A DNA stretch of 64,000 nucleotides from Rhabditoides inermis (lineage: Eukaryota > Nematoda > Chromadorea > Rhabditida > Rhabditidae), in assembly GCA_963966185.1 (NCBI GenBank), contig CAWZYM010000409.1, forward strand, positions 517,501-581,500, in the 5' to 3' direction. Below the pieces are notes generated by a model. It saw only the letters and a program-made list of their open reading frames with translations. It ran no database searches and was not told the DNA's origin. Shown here piece after piece: positions 23,600 to 33,993 of the stretch (within the stretch, counting starts at the first letter, position 1; every line of letters starts with the position of its first letter). The translations under genes were made by a program, and so were the position numbers.

Positions 23600-23745
23600 T
23601 TTCATCCAATTCCTTTTCTCATCTTTCTCTTTTTCGTCTCTCTCTCTCTCTTTCTTTCTTTAATTCTCTCCCTCTCTCCCTCTTTTCCTCTCTCTCTATC
23701 TCTCTCTCTTTCGTCTTTCTCTCTCTCGCTCTCGTTCTCTCTTTC

Positions 23746-23803
<58 letters not shown>

Positions 23804-23865
23804 ATTTTATAATAAAAGACCAGTGATAACTATAAATTATATTTGTATCACTAAAAAATAAAAAA
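23600..23865 (+). repeat. CT microsatellite and spacer after core 7
   Basis: About 200 bp of CT-rich tract with TTTCGTC interruptions (like that after core 4), then the GACCAGTGATAACTATAAAT spacer. Confidence 0.9.
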
Positions 23866-24120
23866 TACCGCGGAGTGTGCCGGAGCGCCCTCTATGTGCA
23901 TACGAAAGATCAGAGAGTAGGAAAGAATGCATATCAGTATCAGTGTTCAATATATTTTTATAATTACTGATCTACTGATCGGCTTTGACCGCGGAGGCGC
24001 GCGAAGCGTGCCGGAGCGCTTACTATGTGCATACGAGAATGAACGATCAGAGAGTCGAAGAAAATGCATATCAGTAGCAGTAATCAATTTATTCTTATTA
24101 TTACTGATCTACTGATAGAA
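23866..24120 (+). repeat. Family A 139-bp array, block 10
   Basis: About two monomers leading into 110-bp units. Confidence 0.88.
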
Positions 24121-24545
24121 TTTGACCGCGGAGGCGCGCGGAGCGGCTGCTTATGATCGTAGGCGAGAGTAGTTATTTTATAATATTAGATCCGTGATAA
24201 CTAATCATTGTCAACCAGCTACTGATAGAATTTGACCGCTGAGGCACGCGGAGCGGCTGTCTGTGATCAAAGGCGAGAGTAGAGATTTTATAATATTAGA
24301 TCCGGGATAACTAATCATTGTCAACCAGCTACTGATAGAATTTGACTGCTGAGGCGCGCGGAGCGGCTATCTATGATCATAGGCGAGAGTAGAGATTTTA
24401 TAATATTAGATCCGTGATAACTAATCATTGTCAACCAGCTACTGATAGAATTTGACCGCTGAGGCGCGCGGAGCGGCTGTCTGTGATCAAAGGCGAGAGT
24501 AGAGATTCTATAATATTAGATCCGTGATAACTTTATCAACCAGTA
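24121..24545 (+). repeat. 110-bp sub-family array, block 5
   Basis: Four units with GATCAAAGGCGAGAGTAGAG. The last one is cut within GTGATAACTTTATCAACCAG and joined to a 139-bp monomer. Confidence 0.88.
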
Positions 24546-25483
24546 GCAGTGATCAATATATTCTTAATATTACTGATCTACTGATCGGCTTTGACCGCGG
24601 AGGCGCGCGAAGCGTGCCGGAGCGCTTTCTATGTGCATACGAGAAAGTGAACGATCAGAGAATCGGAGAAAATGCATATCAGTAGCAGTGATCAATATAT
24701 TCTTATTATTACTGATCTACTGATCGGCTTTGACCGCGGAGGCGCGCGGAGCGTTCCCGGAGCGCACTTCATGTGCATATGGAAGAGTAAAAGATCATAA
24801 AGTCGGAGAAAATGCATATCAGTATCAGTGATCAATATATTATTATAAATACTGATCTACTGATATACTTTGACTGCGGAGGCGCGCGGAGCATGCCGTA
24901 GCGCCATCTATGTGCATAAGAGAGAGTGAAAGATCAGAGAGTCGGATGAATGGCATATCAGTATCAGTGATCAAAATATTATTACTTTTATATTACTGAT
25001 CTACTGATAACTGATAGGATTTTTTTTACTGCGGAGGCGCGCGAAGCGTGACGAAGCGCCATCTATGTGTATACGAGAAAGTGAAAGACCAGAGAGTCAG
25101 AGAAAATGCATATCAGTATCAGTGATCAATATATTCTTATTTTTATATTACTGATCTACTGATAACTGATAGGCTTTTTTTTTACCGAGGAGGCGCGAGG
25201 AGCGTGACGGAGCGCCCTCTAAGTGCATACAAGAGAGTAAAAGATAATAGAGTAGGAGAGAATGCATATCAGTATCAGTGATAAATATATTATTATAATT
25301 CATGATCTACTGATCGACTTTGACCGCGGAGGGTCTCGGAGCGCTTTCTATGTGCATACAAGAAAGTGAAAGATCAGAGAGTAGGAGAAAATGCATATCA
25401 GTAGCAGTGATCAATATATTCCTATTATTACTGATCTACTGATAGGCTTTGACCGCGAAGGCGTGCCGGAGCGCCTTCTATGA
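24546..25483 (+). repeat. Family A 139-bp array, block 11 (degenerate)
   Basis: About six to seven monomers, the most diverged of the family: T-rich insertions (GGATTTTTTTTACTGCGG, GGCTTTTTTTTTACCGAGG), altered GC hairpins (GCGTTCCCGGAGCGC), and one hairpin largely lost (GCGGAGGGTCTCGGAGCGC). Decay is greatest next to the family A/B boundary. Confidence 0.88.
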
Positions 25484-25734
25484 GTATAGTAAATATATTA
25501 TTTGTACAAAAGCAGTAACTATCAACCAGATACTGATAGACTGTGACACTTTTCTAAATAAATAAAATTACTGAAAATTAAAAAAATAAGACAATGAATA
25601 AAGATCAGTCATCTACTGGAAGACTAACAACAGCACTTCTAGCACAGCTCCTATTAGCACTTCCAGAGCACATATCAAGTCAATCTATATATCAATCGAT
25701 AGATAATTTTCTCCTCTATTTTATACCTATATTT
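25484..25734 (+). repeat. Family A tail, copy 8
   Basis: Standard tail with open frame intact to the hairpin. Family B follows it instead of an A core. Confidence 0.85.
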
Positions 25735-25755
25735 CTAGCGCGCAAAGCGCGCTAG
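25735..25755. other. Terminal hairpin at family A/B junction (AAA loop)
   Basis: Perfect arms CTAGCGCGC/GCGCGCTAG, loop AAA. It is followed by TTGCT, a GCCCC/GGGGC mini-hairpin, and the family B box TATATAAAATTTGCTATGG (25774-25792), so an A hairpin serves as the boundary for a B body. Confidence 0.95.
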
Positions 25756-28700
25756 TTGCTGCCCCGGCGGGGCTATATAAAATTTGCTATGGTCGTTGTG
25801 TGTTTGTCTGTCCGGGCACATAACTCAAGCGACACTGCACATTCACGGCTCATACTCTAAACTTAACATTCTTCTTGTGACAGCATGCGATCGTTTCATT
25901 TTCACAATCACAGCTCTACTTACCGTATGACTTTACTAACAACTTGACATAGCCTGAAAAACTTTTCACCCATATGCTCAGTCCATGTTTCAAGATGTGA
26001 ATCTCATACTGTAAACTTAGACTTAGCACACTACATTGACTTGACACACGTCACTGGGACTCATTCCGATAACTCCCTATATGGGTTTATATAGAATTTC
26101 CAAAATTTCAGAAGGACATAACTCAATACTGGAGAAACTTTTCACACTCAAACTACAAACCTAAGATCAACTAATCACTTCTAACATATACACATTAGCA
26201 TAGGTTCCTATATCATTTCCTTAAATGGGTTCACTAACAACTCGGTTCACTTCTATGTAAACCTACCTTCAAACTTCATATTTTGTCATAAAACTTGCAC
26301 AGTAACATGAAACATGCATGTTATTTGCAGTTTTACAGTTTCATTTCAAAAAACCAGTTCAAAAAAGTTTTACAGCAATTTTCATTTTCTGACAGGATCA
26401 ATCACGTAAGATGCAAAACGCAAAAACCTTGAATATCTTTGTTTGTTTTGAAGACTAAAATTTCAAACTTCAGCTGATGAAAGAAGACATTTGACCGTTC
26501 ACACCATTTCAATTTCAAATGAAATACTCATTCCGTTTTCAAAATATGAATGTTCAAATTTTCGTAGAAATTTTACATTTTTGATCATAACTTCTTTCGT
26601 TTTCAATAGTAATTTTTCAAATTTTCACGGTGAATCACTCTCTATGACACAATCAACACAAACACGTATGCTCAACTCTATTACTGAAAATAAAAATCAT
26701 ATTTCATGATTCACTAGATCAACTACAATCCCTTACTATCTGAGAGTTGAGACCTGGATTTTGCACAGTAATTCATAACTCAAAAACTTATATTTACTGA
26801 CAAAGATTCAGATTTTTCGCTTCACTGTGGAAGGATTTCACTTTTTCAAAAAACCTTCATTTTCAACAAAATGTGGCTCATTTTTTCAGTTGAGCATATT
26901 GACCGCTGACAGGATCAATCAGGCAAGATGCAAAACGTAAAATACAGTAGATCTAAGTTTCAACTTCTTAGAAAAACTATTTTTTATTCTCTCATTCCTT
27001 TCACCAATGACACCTTAGGTCCTGAGTATCTGCCAGGTACCGTCTCACCTGTGGCCTCTCACCTGTCACCTGAGATAAATTAGCATAAACGTCAAATTTC
27101 ACTTTACGACCCTGTAACTTTTGTCTAGATGAGAGTTGACACCTGGATTTTTCTATTTAGTTATCACTACCGTAAAACCTTTATTCATGAAATATTTCAG
27201 ATTTGTATTTAATGTTTGAATTTTAATTAATTTTTCAATTTCCGCTTTTTTAATACTCAGAAATGTTATAAAATTTATAACTTTGTTATTTTTTGAGGTA
27301 GAAGGTTCATACTTGGTACAGGTAACAAGTAAATAATTACAATTTTTTAGGTAAACAACTCAGGTCAACAAGTAAACAAAAATGTAAACAACTCCAAATC
27401 TCCTGATTTTGATATCTAATCGATACTAAACCTTCAGGAGAGTTAAGGTATAGTGTTTACAAGTCATGTAAACAAGTAAACAAAACTGTAAACAAGTCCG
27501 AAACTGTAGATTTTGATATCTAAAGTGTAAAGACTAAAATTTCAAACTTTAGCTGATGATAGAAGACACTTGGCCGTTCACACCATTTCAATTTCAAAAG
27601 AAATACTCATTCCGTTTTCAAAATATAAATATTCAAATTTTAGTTGAAATTTTACATTTTTGATCATAACTTCTTTCGTTTTCAATATTATTTTTTCAAA
27701 TTTTTATGGTAAATCACTCTCTTTGACACAATCAACACAAACACTTATGCTCAACTCTATTACTGAAAATAAAAATCATATTACAAGATTCACTAGATCA
27801 ATTACAATCCCTTACCATCTAAGAGTTGAGACCTGGATTTTGCACAGTAATTCATAACTCAAAAACTAATATTTACTGACAAAGATTCAGATTTTTCGCT
27901 TCACTGTAGAACGATTTCACTTTTTCAAAAAACCTTGATTTTCAACTAAATGTGGCTCATTTTTGCAGTTGAGCATATTGACCGCTGACAGGATCAATCA
28001 GGCAAGATGCAAAACGTAAAATACAGTAGATCTAAGTTTCAACTTCTTAGAAAAACTATTTTTAATTCTCTCATCCCTTTCACCAATGACACCTTAGGTC
28101 CTGAGTATCTGCCAGGTACCGTCTCACCTGTGGCCTCTCACCTGTCACCTGAGATAAATTAGCATAAACGTCAAATTTCACTTTACGACCCTGTAACTTT
28201 TGTCTAGATGAGAGTTGACACCTGGATTTTTCTATTTAATTATCACTACCGTAAAACCTTTATTCATGAAATATTTCAGATTTGTATTTAATGTTTGAAT
28301 TTTAATTAATTTTTCAATTTCCGCTTTTTTAATACTCAGAAATGTTATAAAATTTATAACTTTGTTATTTTTTGAGGTAGAAGGTTCATACTTGGTACAG
28401 TTAACAAGTAAATAATTACAATTTTTTAGGTAAACAACTCAGGTCAACAAGTAAACAAAAATGTAAACAACTCCAAATCTCCTGATTTTGATATCTAATC
28501 GATACTAAACCTTCAGGAGAGTTAAGGTATAGTGTTTACAAGTCATGTAAACAAGTAAACAAAACTGTAAACAAGTCCGAAACTGTAGATTTTGATATCT
28601 AAAGTGTACTAGACTCAATGAAGAGTTTGTATCTGATGTTTACATGACAAGTAAACGAGTAAACAAAGTTGAAAACAACTCCAAAACTAGAGATTTTGAT

Positions 28701-28762
28701 GTCTCATGTGTACTAGACCCATAGGAGAATTCAGATTTGAAGTTTTGATGAGTTAAAGCGGA
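25756..28762 (+). repeat. Family B body 1 (3.0 kb, internal 1,079-bp duplication)
   Basis: AT-rich body starting at the TATATAAA/CTATGG box. It contains many degenerate phrases of the type ATAACTC ... TTCAAACTT and ends in GTAAACA-rich DNA. GACCGCTGACAGGATCAATC occurs at 26,901 and 27,980, giving a 1,079-bp tandem duplication with its junction near 27,530. Short frames (26491-26709, 27660-27857) recur in other bodies but look like chance. No gene is seen. Confidence 0.9.
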
Positions 28763-28868
28763 GAGGCGAGCGCGCCGAAGGCGCGCGAGCCTCGGAGCGC
28801 AGTGCGGCGGCGAAGCCGCCGCCACTAGCGGGCCGGAGGCGAGCGAAGCGAGCCTCCGGCCCGCTAGT
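28763..28868. other. Hairpin cluster 1 (type member)
   Basis: Three consecutive GAA-loop hairpins. (1) 28763-28793: outer arms GAGGC/GCCTC, a GA/GA mismatch pair, inner arms GCGCGCC/GGCGCGC, loop GAA. (2) 28804-28822: GCGGCGGC/GCCGCCGC, loop GAA. (3) 28824-28868: 17-bp arms beginning ACTAGCGGGCC, a GA/GA mismatch pair, then the GCGAAGC mini-hairpin. A GCCCT-GGC-AGGGC hairpin (28870-28882) and the TATATAAAATTTGCTATGG box (28883-28901) follow. Open frames across it (GRLAGRRLASLASG) are artefacts. Confidence 0.95.
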
Positions 28869-29654
28869 CGCCCTGGCAGGGCTATATAAAATTTGCTATG
28901 GTACGTGTCTGTCGTTCCGGGCACGTATCTCAAGTCCCAAAGTACCAATCCGACTCAACTCGAGACGTTTTCATCGGTCCCTCGACCGCACGCAATCGTT
29001 CTATTTTCGTTCACCTAGCCTGTCACCTGTCATCTCTCACCTGAGATAAATTAGCATAAACTAAAAATTTCACTTTACGACCCCGTAACTTTCGTCTAGG
29101 TGAGAGTTGACACCTGGATTTTCTTATTTAATTATCACTACCGTCTTACATTTATTCATGAATTATTTCAGATTTTTATTTAATGTTTGAATTTTATTTA
29201 ATTTTTCAATTTTCGCCTTTTTCAATACTCAAAAATAATCTAAAATTAATAACTCGGTTAGTTTTCAAGGTAGAGGACTCAAACTTGGTACAGGTAACAA
29301 GTAAACAAATACAAAATCATAGGTAAACAACTTAGGTAAACAAGTAAACAAAAAAGTAAACAACTCCAAATCTCATTTCAAAGGTATCTAACGTGTACTA
29401 CACCAAGTACTGAGTTCATATTTGTTGTTTACAAGATAAGTAAACAAGTAAACAAATTTGTAAACAACTCAGAAATGTGTTTTAAGGTTCTCTAACATGT
29501 AGTACTCGAAATACTGAGTTCAAAAGTAAAGTTTACAAGTCAGATAAACACTTAAACGAAACAGAAAACAACTCAAAAACTTTAGATTTCGACGTCTGAG
29601 GTGTACTAGAGACATAAGCGAAATCAGATTAGATTTTTGATGAGTTGACGCGGA
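28869..29654 (+). repeat. Family B body 2 (short, 786 bp)
   Basis: Short body type: box, then TCACCTGAGATAAATTAGC, TAACTTTCGTCTAGG, the phrase ATAACTCGGTTAGTTTTCAA ... ACTTGGTACAGGTAAC, and two GTAAACA clusters. Recurs at 42,893 and 61,953. Confidence 0.9.
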
Positions 29655-29760
29655 GAGGCGAGCGCGCCGAAGGCGCGCGAGCCTCGGAGCGCAGTGCGGC
29701 GGCGAAGCCGCCGCCACTAGCGGGCCGGAGGCGAGCGAAGCGAGCCTCCGGCCCGCTAGT
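29655..29760. other. Hairpin cluster 2
   Basis: Same three hairpins and length (106 nt) as cluster 1. The following mini-hairpin is GCCCC-GGCT-GGGGC, a compensated variant of GCCCT-GGC-AGGGC. Box at 29776-29794. Confidence 0.95.
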
Positions 29761-31627
29761 CGCCCCGGCTGGGGCTATATAAAATTTGCTATGGTCCTTG
29801 TTTGTTTGTCTGTCCGGGCACGCAGCTCAGTGACCATTGCACCATCGAAGTTCATACTGTAAACTTAACATTGTTCTTGTTACCGCATGCAATCGTGTCT
29901 TTTTCATAAGCTTACCTCTACTTACCGTATGACTTTACTAAGAACTTGACATAGCCTGAAAAACTTTTCACCCATATGCTCAGTCCATGTTTCAAGATAC
30001 GGGTCTCATACTCTAAACTTAAAATTGGCACACTATAATGACTTGACACACGTCACTAGAACTCATTCCGATAACTCCTTATATGGGTTTATATAGAATT
30101 TCCAAAATTTCAGAGGAACATAACTCAAGACTGAAGAGACATTTCACACTCAAACTACAAACTTAAGATCAACTAATCACTCTTAACAGACACACGTTAA
30201 CATAGGTCCCTATCTCATTTCCTTAAATGAGTTCACTAACAACTCGGTCCACTTCTATGTAAACCTACCTTCAAACCTAATATTTTGTCATGAAACTTGC
30301 AAAGTAACATGACCCATGCATGTTATTTACAGTTTTACAGTTTCATTTTGAAATACCAGTTCAAAAAAGTTTTACAGCATTTTTCATTTTCTGACAGGAT
30401 CAATCACGTAAGATGCAAAACGCAAAAACCTTGAATATCTTTGTTAGTTTTGAAGTCTAAAATTTCAAACTTTTGCTGAACATAGAAGACAATTGGCCGT
30501 TCACACCATTTCAATTTCAAGTGAAACACTCGTTCCGTTTTTAAAATATAATTATTCAAATTTTCGTCGAAATTTTATATTTTTGATTATTACTTCTTTC
30601 ATATTCAATATTAATTTTTCATATTTTTATGGTAAATCAGTCTCTATGACACCATTAACATAAACATTTATGCTCAACTCTATTACTGAAATTAAAAATC
30701 ATATTTCATGTTTCACTAGATCAACTACAATCTCTTACTATATGAGAGTTGAGACCTGCATTTTGCAATTTAATTCATAACTCAAAAACTAATATTTAAT
30801 GACAGAGATTCAGATTTTTAGCTTCACTGTAGAAGGATTTGACTTTTTCAAAAAACCTCGATTTTCAACTAAATGTGGCTCATTTTTGCAGTTGAGCATA
30901 TGACCGCTGACAGGATCAATCAGGTAAGATGCAAAACGTAAAATACGGTACATGTATGTTTCAACTTTTTAGAAAATTTTATTTTTAATTCTCTCATCCC
31001 TTTCACCAATGACACCTTTGGTCCAGAGTACCTGTCAGGTACCCTCACACCTGTCGTTGCTCACCTGTCACCTGAGATAAATTAGCATAAACATCAAATT
31101 TCACCTTAGAGACCCGTAACTTTCTTTCAGATGAGAGTTCACAACTGGATTTTGTTATTTATTTATCACTACCGTGACACCTTTATTCATTAATTAATTT
31201 AGATTTCTATATAATTTTTGAAAATTAATTAATATTTAAAATTTCACCTTTTCACTCAGAAATAATCTAAAATGTATAACTCGGTTAGTTTTCAAGGTAG
31301 TGGACTCATACTTGGTACAGGTAACAAGTAAATAAATACAAAATTTCAAGTTAACAAACTTGCGTAAACAAGTAAACAAAAAAGTAAACAATTCCAAATC
31401 TCTTTATTTTGATATCTAATTAATACTAAACCTGCAGGAGAGTTCAAAGGTACTGTTTACAAGACAGGTAAACAAGTAAACAAAAATGTAAACAATTATA
31501 AAACTTGAGATTTCGAGGTTTGATGTGTACTAAAGCCATAGTACTCCGAAACTTGAGATTTCGATGTCTGATGTGTACTAGAGCCATAGTAGAGTTCAGA
31601 TTTGAAATTTTGATGATTTGACGCGGA
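29761..31627 (+). repeat. Family B body 3 (1,867 bp)
   Basis: Full-length body type with CATAGCCTGAAAAACTTTTC, ATGGGTTTATATAG, TTCTGACAGGATCAATCAC, GTGGCTCATTTTTGCAGTTG, and terminal GTAAACA repeats. Recurs at 43,785 and 62,831. Confidence 0.9.
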
Positions 31628-31733
31628 GAGGCGAGCGCGCCGAAGGCGCGCGAGCCTTGTAGCGCAGTGCGGCGGCGAAGCCGCCGCCACTAGCGGGCCG
31701 GAGGCGAGCGAAGCGAGCCTCCGGCCCGCTAGT
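31628..31733. other. Hairpin cluster 3
   Basis: As cluster 1, but the linker after hairpin 1 reads CCTTGTAGCGC. It is followed by CCCTCCTCCCCTAAAATTTCCTATGG, a variant box without TATATA (31747-31761). Confidence 0.94.
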
Positions 31734-32754
31734 CGCCCTCCTCCCCTAAAATTTCCTATGGCGTTTGTTTGTCCAGAGTCATAACTCATTACTCTTTCCA
31801 CGAATCAGGATACAACTTCAGTGTTAATGTTTGGTGTCACCTGAGACGCGATGGTTACTCTGACATCTCATTTGCATAACTCCTTATATGGGTTCCACGA
31901 GAGGAACTTTGGACTTTGACTCGAAAACACACTTTTCACAATAACTCGATAACGAATTGAGATAGACAGTTCATATTCACACCTTGCAATAACCTAACTA
32001 AGACAAAAGTTTTAGTAAACATATTATGTAAACAAGTAAACAAATAAACAAATAATGTAAACATTCTCGGAAATCTTAATAACTCAGTCAGTTTTGAAGG
32101 AAGACACTTCAAACTCATACCATAACACAACTACACAAGTACATTTATGATAGTAAACAACTCATGTCAACAAGTAAACAAAAAAGTAAACAACACAAAC
32201 TTCCATTTTAAAGGTATCTAACATGTACTAGACCGTGTACTGAGTTCAATTTTGTTGTTTACAGAAAAAGTAAACAAGTAAACAAAAAAAGTAAACAAAA
32301 CCAAAACTCATTCTAAAGGTGTCTAAGATGTACTAGATGGGTTGGTTCGTTGGTTCCTAGATTCTCGTGCAGCAAAACATCAAATTAAGTCCTTTCACTA
32401 GAACCAAGTCGATTCCTTCGTCGCCGATTCCTTGGTTTGCAGAGTTTTATGCACTTTGGAACGATCACCACGTCTTCAGATTCAGTCGTGGTAGATCATG
32501 AAAACTGTCAGTGGTTCTAGACATCCATAACTATACATGCGATTTTTCTTTAGACTCTATCACTTCTCTACGATTTATCACGAATTTTCAAAGTTTCCGA
32601 GCCGTAAAATTTTTACACCTCTGTTACTTTTTACTGAACGAGAGTTGAGAGCTGCATTTTGTGATTTCATTATCAGTACACTCAAATCATCTACTATGAA
32701 TAATTTCAGAATTTTAACTAACTTTTCATTTTTTGCCTCTCGCCCAGGCAGGGC

Positions 32755-32773
32755 TATATAAAATTTGCTATGG
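32755..32773 (+). promoter_or_regulatory. TATATAAA/CTATGG box without full hairpin cluster
   Basis: TATATAAAATTTGCTATGG preceded by CGCCCAGGCAGGGC only; the three-hairpin cluster is absent. TATATAAA resembles a Pol II TATA box, but no transcript can be shown. Confidence 0.4.
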
Positions 32774-33345
32774 CGTATGTTTCTTTGTCCGGGCACATAT
32801 CTCAAGACTCAAAAGTTCAAATCTTGTCAACTCGGTACGTTTTGATGGGTCCCTTGACCACACGGTCACCGCTCAGATTCATCCACCTAGCTCACCTGCA
32901 CAGGTAGATACACCTGAAAATATCGATTTTTCGAGCACTTTTCACTTTTGAGTCACAATAACTTTTCCCACAAACATGATACAGTACTGACCCTTTCACT
33001 AAAGACACCTTAGGTCCTGAGTACCTGCCAGGTACCATCTCACCTGTCGCCTCTCACCTGTCACCTGAGATAAATTAACATAAACTTCAAATTTCACTTT
33101 ACGACCCCGTAATTTTCGTCTAGATGAGAGTTGACACCTGGATTTTCTTATTTAATTATCACTACCGTGATACCTTCATTCATGAATTATTTCAGATTTT
33201 TAATTTATGTTTCAATTTTAATTAATTATTCAATTTTCGTCTTTTTAATACTGAAAAATGTTCTAAAATTAATATCTCAGTTGGTTTTCAAGGAAGAAGG
33301 TTCATACTTGGTACAAGTAACAAGTAAATAATTACAATTTTTTAG

Positions 33346-33850
33346 GTAAACAACTTCGGTAAACAAGTAAACAAAAAAAGTAAACAACTCCAAATCTCCT
33401 GATTTTGATGTATAATCGATACTAAATCATTTGGAGAGTTACATAGTAGTGTTTACAAGTTAGGTAAACAAGTAAACAAAGTTGTAAACAACTCCAAAAC
33501 CCTAGATTTTCATATCTGAAGTGTACTAGACTTGATGGAGAGTTCATATCTGATGTTTACATGATAAGTAAACAAGTAAACAAAGTTGTAAACAACTCCA
33601 AAACTAGAGATTTTGATATCTAAAGTGTACTAGACTTGATGGAGAGTTCATATCTGATGTTTACATGATAAATAAACAAGTAAACAAAGTTGTAATCAAC
33701 TCCAAAACTTGAGATTTCGATGTTTGATGTAAACTAGACCCAACGGAGAGTTCATATCTAATGTTTACAAGTCATGTAAACAAATAAACAAAAATTTAAA
33801 CAACTATAAAACTTGAGATTTCCATATCTGATGTGTACTAGAGCTGTAGT
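33346..33850 (+). repeat. GTAAACA tandem block
   Basis: About four to five units of ~110 bp: TGTTTACATGATAAGTAAACAA, GTAAACAACTCCAAAACT, GAGATTTTGATATCT, GTGTACTAGACTTGATGGAG. TGTTTAC and GTAAACA in each unit can pair. GTAAACA matches the forkhead core, but function is unknown. Confidence 0.88.
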
Positions 33851-33887
33851 AGAGTTAAGATTAGAAGTTTTGATGATTTGACGCGGA

Positions 33888-33993
33888 GAGGCGAGCGCGC
33901 CGAAGGCGCGCGAGCCTCGAAGCGCAGTGCGGCGGCGAAGCCGCCGCCACTAGCGGGCCGGAGGCGAGCGAAGCGAGCCTCCGGCCCGCTAGT
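33888..33993. other. Hairpin cluster 4
   Basis: 106-nt cluster as in the type member, linker CCTCGAAGCGC. Box at 34008-34026. Duplicated block 2 begins immediately after it. Confidence 0.95.

Larger units (their letters stand above)
27005..31733. repeat. Long duplicated block, copy 1
   Basis: Near-identical to 41,029-45,757 (offset 14,024) and to 60,089-64,000 (offset 19,060, then 19,030 after a deletion). It spans the end of body 1, bodies 2 and 3 and three hairpin clusters. The right edge falls exactly at the end of a hairpin: beyond 31,733 and 45,757 the sequences differ. Confidence 0.93.
31734..33887 (+). repeat. Family B body 4 (composite)
   Basis: Starts with a CCTAAAATTTCCTATGG head and CATAACTCATTACTC. 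At about 32,335-32,740 it carries a segment not seen elsewhere (TTGGTTCGTTGGTTCCTAG ...). A second box at 32,755-32,773 lacks a full hairpin cluster. The 33,340-33,850 part is a tandem of ~110-bp GTAAACA units. No gene is supported. Confidence 0.85.

Noticed and set aside
26470..26500. Hammerhead ribozyme suggested by CTGATGA in CAGCTGATGA
   Set aside because: No stem II followed by GAAA is found downstream, and no matching stem III/cleavage-site arrangement is seen in any copy.
28883..28901. TATATAAA as a working promoter with ATGG as start
   Set aside because: The frames after CTATGG are short and not conserved as protein. Kept only as a structural box and low-confidence promoter-like sequence.
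28640..28948. Minus-strand Arg/Ala-rich frames with GRLAGRRLASLASG, repeated many times
   Set aside because: They are translations of the GC-rich hairpin cluster and recur only because the cluster recurs.
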